Part shown: positions 28,487 to 37,704 of the stretch, piece by piece
Layout: each line of letters begins with the position of its first letter
Numbering within the stretch: position 1 is the first letter of the stretch
Assembly: GCA_024743195.1 (NCBI GenBank)
Contig: JANSXE010000003.1
Coordinates: 310,001 to 374,000, forward strand
From: Alphaproteobacteria bacterium
GTDB lineage: Bacteria; Pseudomonadota; Alphaproteobacteria; UBA8366; Aestuariispiraceae
Direction of reading: 5' to 3'
Length of the DNA: 64,000 nucleotides
The notes under the pieces: model-generated
Told to the model about the DNA's origin: nothing
Databases searched by the model: none
Seen by the model: only the letters and a program-made list of their open reading frames with translations
Translations under genes and position numbers: made by a program

Positions 28487-30391
28487 CTAGGCGTCGACCC
28501 AAGTTTCGAACCATCGCTCGAGCCTAAGCAAGGCCCACAATCGATATTGGTATCGGTCCCCGCCGTCGCGCAGATCGTTCAGCATCTCGACGATATGGGC
28601 GTGATTGAATAGGCCGCGACGTTTCACCGTTTCCTCAGACAGGCTGTCCGTGAGCATGGTCCAGAGCTCCGTGCGAAGCCATTGCGCCAGCGGTACGCTC
28701 AAACCGACCTTGTCCCGCAACAGCACCTCTTCCGGGAGAAGGTTTTGCATTGAATCGATCAGAACCGCTTTGCCGTTGGTCCCGGGCAAGCGCAACGACG
28801 CCGGAAGCGAAGCGCAGAATTCCACGAGTTCATGGTCGAGGAAGGGGCATCGCACTTCCAGGCCATAGGCCATGGAGGCCCGATCCGTCTTGGTCATGAG
28901 CGCGTTGGGAAGATACGCGGTCAGGTCATAGGCGGCCGCGCGGGCGGCGATGGGCGCGTCCCCCATTCGGTCGAGCGCGCTGGCGATTTCCTCGGAGACG
29001 CTCTCATCGACATGGGCGGCCATCCCGTCCGCATAGAGTTGAGGTCTGTCCGCATCGCTGAAGAACGAGATCATGTTGGCGTAGCGCAGCCGTGTCGGGT
29101 GCGCCATTTCTGACATCAGACGCGTCACGTACCGCAGAACGCGCGGGGCGTTCGCGCCGAAATCGAGCTCCGCGCTGAGGCGGGAGAGCACAAACCGAAG
29201 CGGCTGCGGGATGACGTCGAGAAAGCCGGCCATCTTGCAGCCGGCGTAGCGCGGATAGCCGAGCAGAACCTCGTCGCCGCCGTCGCCCGACAGAGCGACG
29301 TCGACATGTTGCTTCGCCAGCCTCGACATCTGCATGGCCGGCAGAATCGCTGGATCCGCGAAAGGCTCATCCAGAAGCGAGTCGAGGGCGAACAGATCCT
29401 TGATCATCTCCGAGTGCGGGAAGAACTCATAGTGATCGCAGTCCAACTGCTCGGCCACCAATCGGGCGTAGTGGCGTTCGTCGTTGATCCTGTCCTCGAA
29501 GCCCACGGTAAAGGCCTTCAGACCCTCGCCGCCGAAGCTCCGCAGCGTGTGGGCGATCGCGCTGGAATCGACGCCGCCGGACAGAAACAACCCAAGGGGC
29601 ACGTCGCTGATCCGTTGTCGTTTGACTGCGAGGATCAAATGTTCGCGAAGCCGTTCGGCGGCTTCGATCGGGTCGGTGACGGCCGGGGTCGGCTGGTCAG
29701 GCAACCGCCAGTATGGATCCGGCTTGGGGAGCGCGGTCAGGTCCCCTCGGCGCAGCCGCAGCCGCGTGGCGGGCGGTAGGGACTGAATTCCGTCGAAGGC
29801 CGTGTGCGGGCTTGGCGTGTACTGGTAGGTGAGATAGCGGTGCAGCGCGGCGGAGTTCGCGCGCCGGCGGAAGCCGGGCCATGTCAGGAGGGCCTTTATC
29901 TCGGAAGCGAAGAGAAAGGCGCCGTTTTCAAAGGCGTAGAAAAGCGGTTTCTCCCCAAACCGGTCTCGCGCGAGGAACAGGCTTTCGTCACGCGCGTCGA
30001 ACACGGCGAAGGCGAACATCCCAATCAGTTTCTCGGGCGTTTCGTCGCCCCATTCGAGATACGCCTTGAGCAGGACCTCCGTATCGCCGGTGGATTTGAA
30101 CCGCACCCCGCGCGCCGCGAGTTCCTCTCGCAGTTCCTGGAAATTGTAGATCTCGCCGTTGAAAACGATGTGGACCTTACCGCTGTCGTCGGTCATCGGC
30201 TGCCGGGCGTTGTCGGAGAGGTCGAGTATCTTCAGGCGCCGATGGGCGAAACCGATTCCCGGTCCGCTCCACAGGCCCTCGCCCTGCGGCCCGCGATGCC
30301 GCAGACTTTGCGCCATGCGCGCCAGACGCTCGTCGCTGTCGGGGGCGCTAAGCGTCCCCTGCTTCAAAAAGTATCCGGCGATGCCGCACAT
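28487..30391 (-). CDS. asnB: asparagine synthetase-type glutamine amidotransferase
   Basis: 634 residues. Cys2 in MCGIAGYF is the glutaminase nucleophile, followed by RHRGPQGEG, FNGEIYNFQELR and RDRFGEKPLFYA of the class II glutaminase domain (1-~210). The synthetase half has the ATP PP-loop LSGGVDSSA near residue 267. In surface-polysaccharide loci, AsnB homologues often amidate uronic acids rather than make free asparagine, and a second copy begins at 63112. It is transcribed with the O-antigen-ligase-like gene, 6 bp upstream. Confidence 0.93.
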   Translation of the reverse strand: MCGIAGYFLKQGTLSAPDSDERLARMAQSLRHRGPQGEGLWSGPGIGFAHRRLKILDLSDNARQPMTDDSGKVHIVFNGEIYNFQELREELAARGVRFKSTGDTEVLLKAYLEWGDETPEKLIGMFAFAVFDARDESLFLARDRFGEKPLFYAFENGAFLFASEIKALLTWPGFRRRANSAALHRYLTYQYTPSPHTAFDGIQSLPPATRLRLRRGDLTALPKPDPYWRLPDQPTPAVTDPIEAAERLREHLILAVKRQRISDVPLGLFLSGGVDSSAIAHTLRSFGGEGLKAFTVGFEDRINDERHYARLVAEQLDCDHYEFFPHSEMIKDLFALDSLLDEPFADPAILPAMQMSRLAKQHVDVALSGDGGDEVLLGYPRYAGCKMAGFLDVIPQPLRFVLSRLSAELDFGANAPRVLRYVTRLMSEMAHPTRLRYANMISFFSDADRPQLYADGMAAHVDESVSEEIASALDRMGDAPIAARAAAYDLTAYLPNALMTKTDRASMAYGLEVRCPFLDHELVEFCASLPASLRLPGTNGKAVLIDSMQNLLPEEVLLRDKVGLSVPLAQWLRTELWTMLTDSLSEETVKRRGLFNHAHIVEMLNDLRDGGDRYQYRLWALLRLERWFETWVDA

Positions 30392-30397
30392 GAAATC

Positions 30398-31702
30398 CTA
30401 GGCCCGGGACGGGGTTTGGGGAGGGGCGCCTAGTGGCGGCCCGGCATGGTCGCGCGTGATGGCCGACGTTGATGGCGCCGGCCGCCACAGCACCGCGATC
30501 GCAATTGTCCAGATCGTAAATTGCAGACTGATCCACCAGCTCTGCCAGACCCCGAAACTGGCGTTCGAGACGACGAACATGAAGGCGAGAACAGCGAGCA
30601 GGCCCGCCTTGCGGGCCCTCGATTGCGACCGATTGGCGCCCAAGGCTATCGCCGCACCGCCGTAAAGCGCTGCGAACAGCAGGGCCCCCGGCAGTCCAAG
30701 CTCCAACCAGACCTGCAGCGGGTTGTTATGAGGGTGCAGGGGAATGAACTCGGCCGCGCCGAGCTGCATCAGCGCGTACCATTGCGGAAGCTGTTGAACG
30801 GACGCGCCGAGGTAGTTGCTCGGGACGATCGCATCGGCTCCCGGCAGCGCCCGCGCGGTATCGAGACCCCACCCGAGCCAGCGGGCTTCGTGAATTTGTT
30901 CGATGGTGAACTGCCAGATCGAAACCCGATGCAATCCGGAACTGCTCAACCGCTCAAGTACGGCGATTGGAGCCTCGGGCGACCACGGAGCGGCCAGGAC
31001 CATCGTGACAGCGACTCCGGCGATCAGCACGCCCACGACCCTCGGCGCCAGCGCCGCAGAGCACAACACGGCCAGTCCCACCATGTAAGCAAGCAGCGCC
31101 GTTGTGCTTTCCGTCGTGACGATGGCGCCGCCGGCGAGCAACGCGATAACGCCGGCGCGGTAGTATTTTCCAGAGTTGATGAAGTGAGTCGCGAGAACGA
31201 GGGTGAGGGCGGCCAGACAGGTTCCGCCCACCTTGTACAGGGTAACGTCGACTGCGGGCTGTGATTCCGATGCGATCGCGAGAACCCGCGCGCCCAGCGC
31301 CTCACCCAGATGGAGAAGAATAAGAACTCCGATGGTCCCCAGAGTGCTGACGTGCAGCGCCTGCAGGGCGGTCTGGCGGGTCAACAGGTCGGTGCGCTCG
31401 ACGGCGGCCAAGGCGAGGGCGCCCAGCGCGAACAGAACGGGCAGGCGCGATATCCTGGTAGCGGTCTCGTCCGGGGCCACGCTCCATACGATTGAGGCCG
31501 CCCCCCAAAGGACAAGGCCCAGTAGGACGCCGCCGAGACAAATCAGGAGCCTGCGATTGAGTCGCTTGCGCGCGACAATGACGAGCGGCAAGACGGTCGC
31601 AAGGAACAAGCTGGTGAGCTGCACCGGCGCGAAGGTCGCGACGATCGGCGCGGCCGCCGCCAAGAGGGCGACCAGAAACGATGCAGGCGTAACGCGCGTC
31701 AT
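30398..31702 (-). CDS. O-antigen ligase/polymerase-like membrane protein
   Basis: 434 residues with about ten transmembrane segments. A large periplasmic loop contains LHPHNNPLQVWLELGLPG near residue 325, the Wzy_C/WaaL-type signature with its conserved His. Proteins of this family either ligate finished O-antigen to lipid A-core or polymerise repeat units. Because an ABC exporter (Wzm/Wzt type) is encoded in the same locus, a ligase role is more economical, but a polymerase role cannot be excluded. Gap 31703-31995 upstream (293 bp) shows nothing recognisable. Confidence 0.83.
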   Translation of the reverse strand: MTRVTPASFLVALLAAAAPIVATFAPVQLTSLFLATVLPLVIVARKRLNRRLLICLGGVLLGLVLWGAASIVWSVAPDETATRISRLPVLFALGALALAAVERTDLLTRQTALQALHVSTLGTIGVLILLHLGEALGARVLAIASESQPAVDVTLYKVGGTCLAALTLVLATHFINSGKYYRAGVIALLAGGAIVTTESTTALLAYMVGLAVLCSAALAPRVVGVLIAGVAVTMVLAAPWSPEAPIAVLERLSSSGLHRVSIWQFTIEQIHEARWLGWGLDTARALPGADAIVPSNYLGASVQQLPQWYALMQLGAAEFIPLHPHNNPLQVWLELGLPGALLFAALYGGAAIALGANRSQSRARKAGLLAVLAFMFVVSNASFGVWQSWWISLQFTIWTIAIAVLWRPAPSTSAITRDHAGPPLGAPPQTPSRA

Positions 31703-31995
31703 CCAGGGCTACGCCTTCATCGCAAAAGCTTTCGGACACGCCAAACGAGCGCCGATCCCGCTTTGGCCGCAGTGCGAAAGGCCCGCAGATCGCGATCCGT
31801 TCGGTTTCAATCGATGGCCAAGCATTCCGGCTTTCCTCCAACGGAGCGGCGCCTTCGGATGGGAGGCGCATCCCGATATCTGGTCGGGGCGGTCCCTGAC
31901 AAGACAGGGTCGCCGACTTCACCTTATTCAGCCGGAGGCCGGCTGCAAGGTCGGCGTTAAGGCGCCATGCCGAGCCGCACAAAACGGATTGGTCG

Positions 31996-33954
31996 CTAGG
32001 GCCGTCCCGCCTTGGCTTTGACGTCGGCGCTGGATTCTTTCCGTCGGAAGACCAAAGTGGCGCTCGTGCACTGGGCGGGAAGGGTTCGCGTTCCCTGCCG
32101 CTGCGTCAAGTTCAGGAGCGCGGTCGCGACGGACAGGGCCCCGACAATAAGCACGAAGAGCACCCTGATCAGAATGCGTCTTTCCGGACCCGGATGAATG
32201 CGGCGTTTGACTTTCCTTTCAAGGCGCATCAGCCAGTGTTTCGTGCGCCCGCCGACGAACATCTTGGACTCGAGGCACCCCTCGGCCGACATCGGAAAGG
32301 CGCTCGCCAAGATGACGGCCAGCGCATTGGAATAGCCTTCGGCCAAGGAGTCGTCCGAGAGGTTCTCAAGGAAGAGAACGATGCGCCCGTTCGGCTTCAG
32401 CATAGCCATCGCGGCCTTCAGGGCCTGCCCCGTCATCGCGGGCGAGGTCGGATAGCTGTGGATGAGAATTTCAGAGTAGCACGGCGTCGGCTGCAGGCGC
32501 GCCTCGCGGATCACTTCGGCAATGGTGCAATGATCCGAGTGCGTTTTCTGGACAATAAGTCGGGTCGTGAAGGCCTGCATTTCGTGGACGAACAGACATG
32601 ACGCGTTCGTGCGGAGGACATCGCGCATCCATTGGCGCAGAGGAGCGTAATCGAGCCAATGCGCGTGTCGGATGGGCACGAACGGGGCGCTGATTTCGGC
32701 CGGAACCATCAACCGAACGAGGCGTCGCCAAATCGCTCTCAGGCCGACGCCCGTCGCATCGGGGATTTCCCTTTGCCAGTCGTGCAACCACGCCGGCGTC
32801 CGCAGTTCGGGCGGCGTCTCTTGGCTTCGAGCGCGGAGCGCCGCGCTGGTCGGCTTCGCCTTCTTCGCTTCGGCGATCCTTAGCAACCACCAGGACTGGA
32901 AGCCCAAGACCCAGTATGGATGATCCTCATGATCCCGAGGCGGTTGGTCGATCTGTTTCGTGAGGCGGTCGTGGAAGGCCGCAAAATCCGCCCGGGCTTC
33001 CGGCAGCGACGGGGGGGGATCCTCGGCGTGAAAGAAGACATCGACGTCGGCGTACTTACGATGCTCCTTCGTGGTCCACTCCTGCAGCCCGGCGGCGATT
33101 TCCGATGGAGCCGTTTTACCCCAGCGCAGGAATTCGGCTTCCTGTTCGTCCGGCTGTAATTCCAGCATGAAGAAGTCGTCCGAATCGTCGATGACCGTAA
33201 AGTCTCCGGACGGCACCAGGTCCGGCACAAATCCGTAGTCGCAATAGGAGGTGACTTTCGGCATCGGCCGCTCTGGCTTTATCGCCAGCATGAAGATCAA
33301 GAAATAGCGCCCGAGCAGCGTCGAATCGTCGACTCGCCAGTAGACCTGATTGTGCGTGATGCAGGTGATGTTCGATTGGGTCACGGTCTTGGCCGCCGCC
33401 GTTGGGTGGAGGTTGTCGAGCGTCAGGCGCACCATTTCCCTCGGCGTCATCGTCAGCACGCGCGCCTGCGGATCATACGCCTCCTCGAGCTGCTTCAGGA
33501 CTTCGTCCTGACCGCCGCGCAGCGACGGCGCCATGATGCAGGGCTCTCCGGCCTGCATGCGTGCGCCCAGATGAGCCAGGGAGCCGTTCGCCAGCACGAA
33601 GTCGGAGTTCATGAAAACGAAATAGGTTTCGGTCTGCGCGTCGCCGCTGTCCATAACCGCTCGGGCGTAGGCCAGTGTAAGCGTCACGCCGTACTGGCCG
33701 CGCGCGATCAGGTCATCGATCAATAGAAAGCGAACTGGGCAAAGGGCTTTGAGGTCTTGAAAGATCGCTTCCCGCTCGAAAAGCGGGACGCTCGCTTCAT
33801 CGGTGCAGATCAGGATCTCCAGGTCGCAAACCCGCGTCAGCGCCGGGATGTTTCCTGACGCCATGTATGATGGCAACGAGACGCGGCAGAAGTCCTCAAT
33901 GTATCGCCGTCCCCATATGGCGGAAATGAACTTCGCTTTCAAAGCGCTGGCCAT
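31996..33954 (-). CDS. large two-part glycan-locus protein of unknown function (paralogue A)
   Basis: 652 residues from ATG 33954, preceded by AGGGGGAG at 7 nt; the ORF track start 29 codons upstream is rejected. The N-terminal ~330 residues suggest a nucleotide-sugar-type alpha/beta fold: FISAIWGRRYIEDF, FVFMNSDFVLANGSL, CDYGFVPDLVPSG and DHEDHPYW. The C-terminal ~200 residues have a weak SAM-methyltransferase-like pattern without a clear glycine motif. One transmembrane helix lies near the end (LIRVLFVLIVGALSVATALL), followed by TSATLVFRRK. It is paralogous along its length with the plus-strand gene at 43711. I do not recognise the family. Confidence 0.65.
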   Translation of the reverse strand: MASALKAKFISAIWGRRYIEDFCRVSLPSYMASGNIPALTRVCDLEILICTDEASVPLFEREAIFQDLKALCPVRFLLIDDLIARGQYGVTLTLAYARAVMDSGDAQTETYFVFMNSDFVLANGSLAHLGARMQAGEPCIMAPSLRGGQDEVLKQLEEAYDPQARVLTMTPREMVRLTLDNLHPTAAAKTVTQSNITCITHNQVYWRVDDSTLLGRYFLIFMLAIKPERPMPKVTSYCDYGFVPDLVPSGDFTVIDDSDDFFMLELQPDEQEAEFLRWGKTAPSEIAAGLQEWTTKEHRKYADVDVFFHAEDPPPSLPEARADFAAFHDRLTKQIDQPPRDHEDHPYWVLGFQSWWLLRIAEAKKAKPTSAALRARSQETPPELRTPAWLHDWQREIPDATGVGLRAIWRRLVRLMVPAEISAPFVPIRHAHWLDYAPLRQWMRDVLRTNASCLFVHEMQAFTTRLIVQKTHSDHCTIAEVIREARLQPTPCYSEILIHSYPTSPAMTGQALKAAMAMLKPNGRIVLFLENLSDDSLAEGYSNALAVILASAFPMSAEGCLESKMFVGGRTKHWLMRLERKVKRRIHPGPERRILIRVLFVLIVGALSVATALLNLTQRQGTRTLPAQCTSATLVFRRKESSADVKAKAGRP

Positions 33955-34374
33955 GCGCTCGCTCCCCCTAGCGCTGGATGAATCCCCCGCAACGTGCGCC
34001 TCGTTGCGCCTTTCAGGACAGCCGCAGCCACCCGTCGCCATGCGTCAAGCTGGCCACTATCTGCGCGAGCCGACGCGACGATGCAAGGGGCGTGTCCCCC
34101 GGCGGGATTCGCAGGTGCCGCCGCTGCGCGCCGAAGGGGCCGGGACCCCGTCCACAGCGAGGATTGTTATTTCCCGGCGAAAGCTCTATTGACGGTCGGC
34201 GAAAGATCCAAGCGACGCCTCGCACGATCCGGCAAAAGCGCGCAGCGCCACAGAACCAGCTCCGGGAGCGGGTCACGCGTTGGCGCTTCCCTGTGTTCTC
34301 GGGGCGGTAGCGTCAAGTGGAGACGCAGACGGTGTCCGCCGTCTCCTCAAGGCTGAAGAATGGGGTAGGGGCTG

Positions 34375-35247
34375 ATGGGCGCCGGCGTTAAGACGATCCA
34401 AGCGATCATGAATCTGTCTGAGTCCGGGCGCTTGGCGTACGGAGCGCGGATCTGCGACATTGGCGTCACGCAGCTCTTTGGCGCGGCGATCAAGGAGGGC
34501 GTGGTTTCCATGATGGAGTACTACGCGCGGAAGGCGCCGGCGGACGCGCGGGCGACCGTTCTGGACGCCTCGGAAATCGACGAGATTCGCGACGGCGTGT
34601 TCCTTGGACACTATCTCGAGCGCGCGGGCTTCGAGTACGTGGCGCTCGATATCTTTCCCGCGCCGCGCACGATCCCGTTCGATTTGAATGTGCATTCACC
34701 GGGACCGGCGCTCAAGGGACGTTTCGACCTGGTCATGAATCTCGGAACCACTGAGCACGTCATGAACCAGTTGAACGCTTTCAGCGTTATTCACGATCTG
34801 TGCGCGGTTGGGGGCGTCATGTATCATGACTTGCCATCGGAAGGTTATTTCTCGCACGGGTTCTTCAGGTACGACGCTCTTCTTTTTCGAAATCTGGCCG
34901 GTTCCAACGCCTACGAGGTCTTCGATCAATCCTTTTGCGCAGGGCTTTCAGCGGCGCCGCCCCCTGACCTCACAAAGGCCGGCGTCTCGGCCGAGGCTCT
35001 GTACGACGTCGGCGTCGAAGCGAAGCTTGTCAAAACGACGGATCGCCCCTTTCAAATCCCGATGGAGCAGTCGACCAGCCTCTCTCTGGAGGCCGTGGCG
35101 GCCGACGCGATCGATGGCGAGTACGTTGTGAAGTCGGAGGGGGTGTCCGTTCTTCCCGCTCCAGCCCGCGCAGAAGAGACTGCGGCTCCCAACGTTCGCC
35201 TGTTCGACCGGGCGCGCGGGGCGATGCGGAGGCTTGTCGGCGCATGA
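34375..35247 (+). CDS. SAM-methyltransferase-like protein (paralogue of 38701-39579)
   Basis: 290 residues. ARICDIGVTQLFG near the N-terminus resembles SAM motif I, then VALDIFP (~85) resembles motif II and FDLVMNLGTTEHVMNQLNAF (~118) resembles motif IV with an unusual EH pair. About 45 residues are inserted between motifs I and II compared with ordinary class I enzymes. It shares LGTTEH...LNAF..IH, GG.M.H.LPS.G and HG.F with the gene at 38701. The 420-bp divergent gap 33955-34374 separates it from paralogue A. It holds GGAGACG/CGTCTCC and AGACGG/CCGTCT hairpins that exclude each other near 34319-34346, and no clear promoter. Confidence 0.7.
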   Translation: MGAGVKTIQAIMNLSESGRLAYGARICDIGVTQLFGAAIKEGVVSMMEYYARKAPADARATVLDASEIDEIRDGVFLGHYLERAGFEYVALDIFPAPRTIPFDLNVHSPGPALKGRFDLVMNLGTTEHVMNQLNAFSVIHDLCAVGGVMYHDLPSEGYFSHGFFRYDALLFRNLAGSNAYEVFDQSFCAGLSAAPPPDLTKAGVSAEALYDVGVEAKLVKTTDRPFQIPMEQSTSLSLEAVAADAIDGEYVVKSEGVSVLPAPARAEETAAPNVRLFDRARGAMRRLVGA

Positions 35248-35298
35248 CGAAGGACGATTTCATCGGCTGGACGCAGCGGTGGACCGTCGCCAAGGGCG

Positions 35299-35442
35299 AT
35301 GTCGACTGAGACGCCCGACAGTCTAAACGAAATGGGTGCGTCCATAGCGATGTGGTTAAGCCGCGGTGCAGGGGAGAGGCTGGCGGAGTTCGTGCGGCGG
35401 GAGTCTCCGAAACGCCGGGAAAGCCGAGAGGGGGTTTACTGA
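35299..35442 (+). CDS. possible 47-residue small ORF coupled to the HldE-like gene
   Basis: ATG at 35299 opens a frame that ends in TGATG, overlapping the ATG of the HldE-like gene by one base, the usual sign of translational coupling. The product starts MSTETPDSLNEMGASIAMW and is basic at the end; I recognise nothing in it. AAGGG lies close to the ATG, with short spacing. It is too short for the ORF track. A 21-codon ORF at 35244 overlaps the preceding stop (ATGA) and ends inside this one; both may be remnants of a broken gene. Confidence 0.25.
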   Translation: MSTETPDSLNEMGASIAMWLSRGAGERLAEFVRRESPKRRESREGVY

Positions 35443-36959
35443 TGCGCGAGATCGCCGAAACGGTGCGGTATCCTGGATCGGTTCCGGATTTAAGGCGTAT
35501 ATGCAACGAGATGCGCCAGGGGTTTGGTCCTGAGGAAACGGTCGGGTTCGTCTCCGGCAACTTCAACGTCCTGCACCTTGGGCATTTGCGGTTGCTGAAG
35601 TTCGCCTCCGAAAGCGCCGACCGCTTGGTTGTCGGGCTTAATCCCGACGGTCCGCGGGAGGTCACCGTGCCCTTCGAGGCCCGTCGGGAAGCCTTGGACA
35701 TGGTCTCGTTCGTCGATTGCGTTCTGCCGCTCGACCAACCCCTTACCGAGGCGCTCACGGCTCTGAAGCCGGACATCATCGTCAAGGGCGCGGAACACAA
35801 AGAGCATTTCAACGTCGAGCAGGCGATCGTCGATTCTTATGGCGGGCGGTTGATTTTCGGCTCAGGCGACGTCGCTTTTTCGGAAAGCGAGACGCCGGAC
35901 AGCGACTTCTCCCGCCAGCCTCCCGTTTCCGCCGTACCGAGCGAGTACATTGCGCGCCATTCGTTGGACCTGATCTCTGCGGGGCGCACGGTTGCGGCCT
36001 TTAGCGGCCTGCGGGTCACGGTGATCGGAGATCTGATCGTCGATTCCTACATCGCCTGCGAGCCGATCGGAATGTCGCAGGAAGATCCGACGATCGTCGT
36101 CACCCCGCAATCCGAGAAGCGATTTACGGGCGGGGCCGGCGCGGTCGCCGGGCATGCGCGAAGCCTGGGAGCGTCCGTGTCCTTTCTGACGGTTGTCGGG
36201 CGGGACGAGATCGGGGACGTGAGTCTCGATGGGCTCGAACAACTCGGCGTCCAAGTCTTCGGGTTTCGTGATCCGACCCGGCCCACGCCGTTGAAGCGCC
36301 GCTACCGCGCGCACGGCAAGACGCTGCTGCGGGTCAACGAGTTGCGTCAGCATGACGTCGACGAAACGGTCTCGCGCCGGATCGTCGAGGCGTTCGACGC
36401 CATCCTCGAGAAGACGGACCTATTGCTGTTTTCCGACTTCAATTACGGGTGCCTGCCGCAGGCGCTCGTCGATACGTTGTCCGCCGAGGCGCGCCGGCGA
36501 AACGTCATGATGGCGGCCGACAGCCAGGCTTCGTCGCAGTTCGGGGACATTTCCCGCTTCAAGGGCATGAACCTGATCACGCCGACGGAGCACGAGGCGC
36601 GACTTTCGATCCGGGATTTCAACGTGGGCCTGGCGTCCACCGCCGAGAAGTTGAAGGCGAACACGCAAGCCGGCGTCGTCGCCATAACGCTCGGGGGCAA
36701 CGGCTTGCTGGTGCGCGCCGAGTCCGACGGCGAGGCTTTTGCTGACAGGTTGCCGGCGCTCTGCCCCGTACCCGTCGATACGGCCGGCGCAGGGGATTCG
36801 CTGTTCACCAGCATGTCGATGTCTCTATGTACGGGAGCGTCGCCCTGGTTGAGCGCCCTGATCGGCTCCGTCGCCGCGAGTTGTCAGGTTTCGCGCATCG
36901 GCAACAAGCCGTTGCAGCAAACCGAGCTGATTGACGCTCTGCGCGGCGCGATGGCCTGA
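35442..36959 (+). CDS. HldE-like nucleotidyltransferase-kinase fusion with reversed domain order
   Basis: 505 residues from ATG 35442, with GAGAGGGGG upstream. Residues ~35-165 are a cytidylyltransferase-like domain: VSGNFNVLHLGHLRLL (HxGH at 45-48), DIIVKGAEH. Residues ~190-505 are a PfkB-type kinase: VIGDLIVDSY, GGAGAVAGHARSLGA, and the catalytic DTAGAGDSLF near 446. HldE uses the same two activities (kinase on heptose-7-phosphate, adenylyltransferase on heptose-1-phosphate) but has the kinase first. Here the order is inverted. With the SIS isomerase at 49706 it fits ADP-heptose-type synthesis, although the true sugar is unproven. The next gene starts one base after its stop. Confidence 0.82.
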   Translation: MREIAETVRYPGSVPDLRRICNEMRQGFGPEETVGFVSGNFNVLHLGHLRLLKFASESADRLVVGLNPDGPREVTVPFEARREALDMVSFVDCVLPLDQPLTEALTALKPDIIVKGAEHKEHFNVEQAIVDSYGGRLIFGSGDVAFSESETPDSDFSRQPPVSAVPSEYIARHSLDLISAGRTVAAFSGLRVTVIGDLIVDSYIACEPIGMSQEDPTIVVTPQSEKRFTGGAGAVAGHARSLGASVSFLTVVGRDEIGDVSLDGLEQLGVQVFGFRDPTRPTPLKRRYRAHGKTLLRVNELRQHDVDETVSRRIVEAFDAILEKTDLLLFSDFNYGCLPQALVDTLSAEARRRNVMMAADSQASSQFGDISRFKGMNLITPTEHEARLSIRDFNVGLASTAEKLKANTQAGVVAITLGGNGLLVRAESDGEAFADRLPALCPVPVDTAGAGDSLFTSMSMSLCTGASPWLSALIGSVAASCQVSRIGNKPLQQTELIDALRGAMA

Positions 36960-36960
36960 T

Positions 36961-37671
36961 ATGCGTGCGTTCTTGCTTGCGGCCGGGGTGGGCAGCCGCC
37001 TGCGTCCGATCACTGACTCGACGCCGAAGTGTCTCGTGCCCGTTCACGGCCGGCCTTTGCTCGCCTATTGGCTGGATTGTTTGCTGCGCGACGGCGCCGT
37101 CGATGAAGTCTTGATCAATACGCACTATCTGCACGAACAGGTAGAGGCCTTTGTGGCCGCCTCGCCATGGCGCTCGAAGATATCGCTCAGTTACGAGGAG
37201 AACCTGCTGGGAACCGCCGGCTCTATCAAGGCGAACGGCGCATTTCACAGGCATGAGGCTCTCCTCGTGGCGCATGCGGACAATCTGACGGAACTCGACG
37301 CACCGGCCTTTATCCTGGCGCATCGCGACCGTCCCGCGGACGCCGCCTTGACGATGTTGACGTTCCGGACCGACATGCCGAAACAGTCGGGGATCCTCGA
37401 GGTTGATGACCGAGGCTTGGTGCAGGGCTTCTTCGAGAAGGTTGAAAACCCGCCCGGGGACTTGGCGAACGCCGCGGTCTACATCCTGACCCCGGAGGTT
37501 CTGCAAACGATCGACGAAGAAGAGGGCCCCTTTATCGACCTCAGCACCGAGATCATTCCCAGATTTCTGGGGCGCATCTTCGCAACGCCTGCGGCGGGAT
37601 ATCATCGCGGCATAGAGACGGTCGAGGGGCTGGAGCGGGCGCATCGGGAGTTCACGCCGGGCGGCCCATGA
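36961..37671 (+). CDS. sugar-1-phosphate nucleotidyltransferase, HddC-like
   Basis: 236 residues from ATG 36961; the ORF track's earlier start lies inside the kinase gene. The signature LLAAGVGSRLRPITDSTPKCLVPV is the nucleotide-binding loop of the family, followed by ENLLGTAGSIKAN and VAHADNLTELD (metal-binding Asp). The short length without hexapeptide repeats matches HddC/RfbA-like guanylyl- or thymidylyltransferases rather than GlmU. It follows the HldE-like gene with 1 bp between. It may activate a heptose-1-phosphate, or a mannose- or glucose-type sugar for the SDR enzymes in the locus. Confidence 0.85.
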   Translation: MRAFLLAAGVGSRLRPITDSTPKCLVPVHGRPLLAYWLDCLLRDGAVDEVLINTHYLHEQVEAFVAASPWRSKISLSYEENLLGTAGSIKANGAFHRHEALLVAHADNLTELDAPAFILAHRDRPADAALTMLTFRTDMPKQSGILEVDDRGLVQGFFEKVENPPGDLANAAVYILTPEVLQTIDEEEGPFIDLSTEIIPRFLGRIFATPAAGYHRGIETVEGLERAHREFTPGGP

Positions 37672-37704
37672 CGGGCCCGCGGGTCATCCTAACTGAGAGG
37701 CCGT

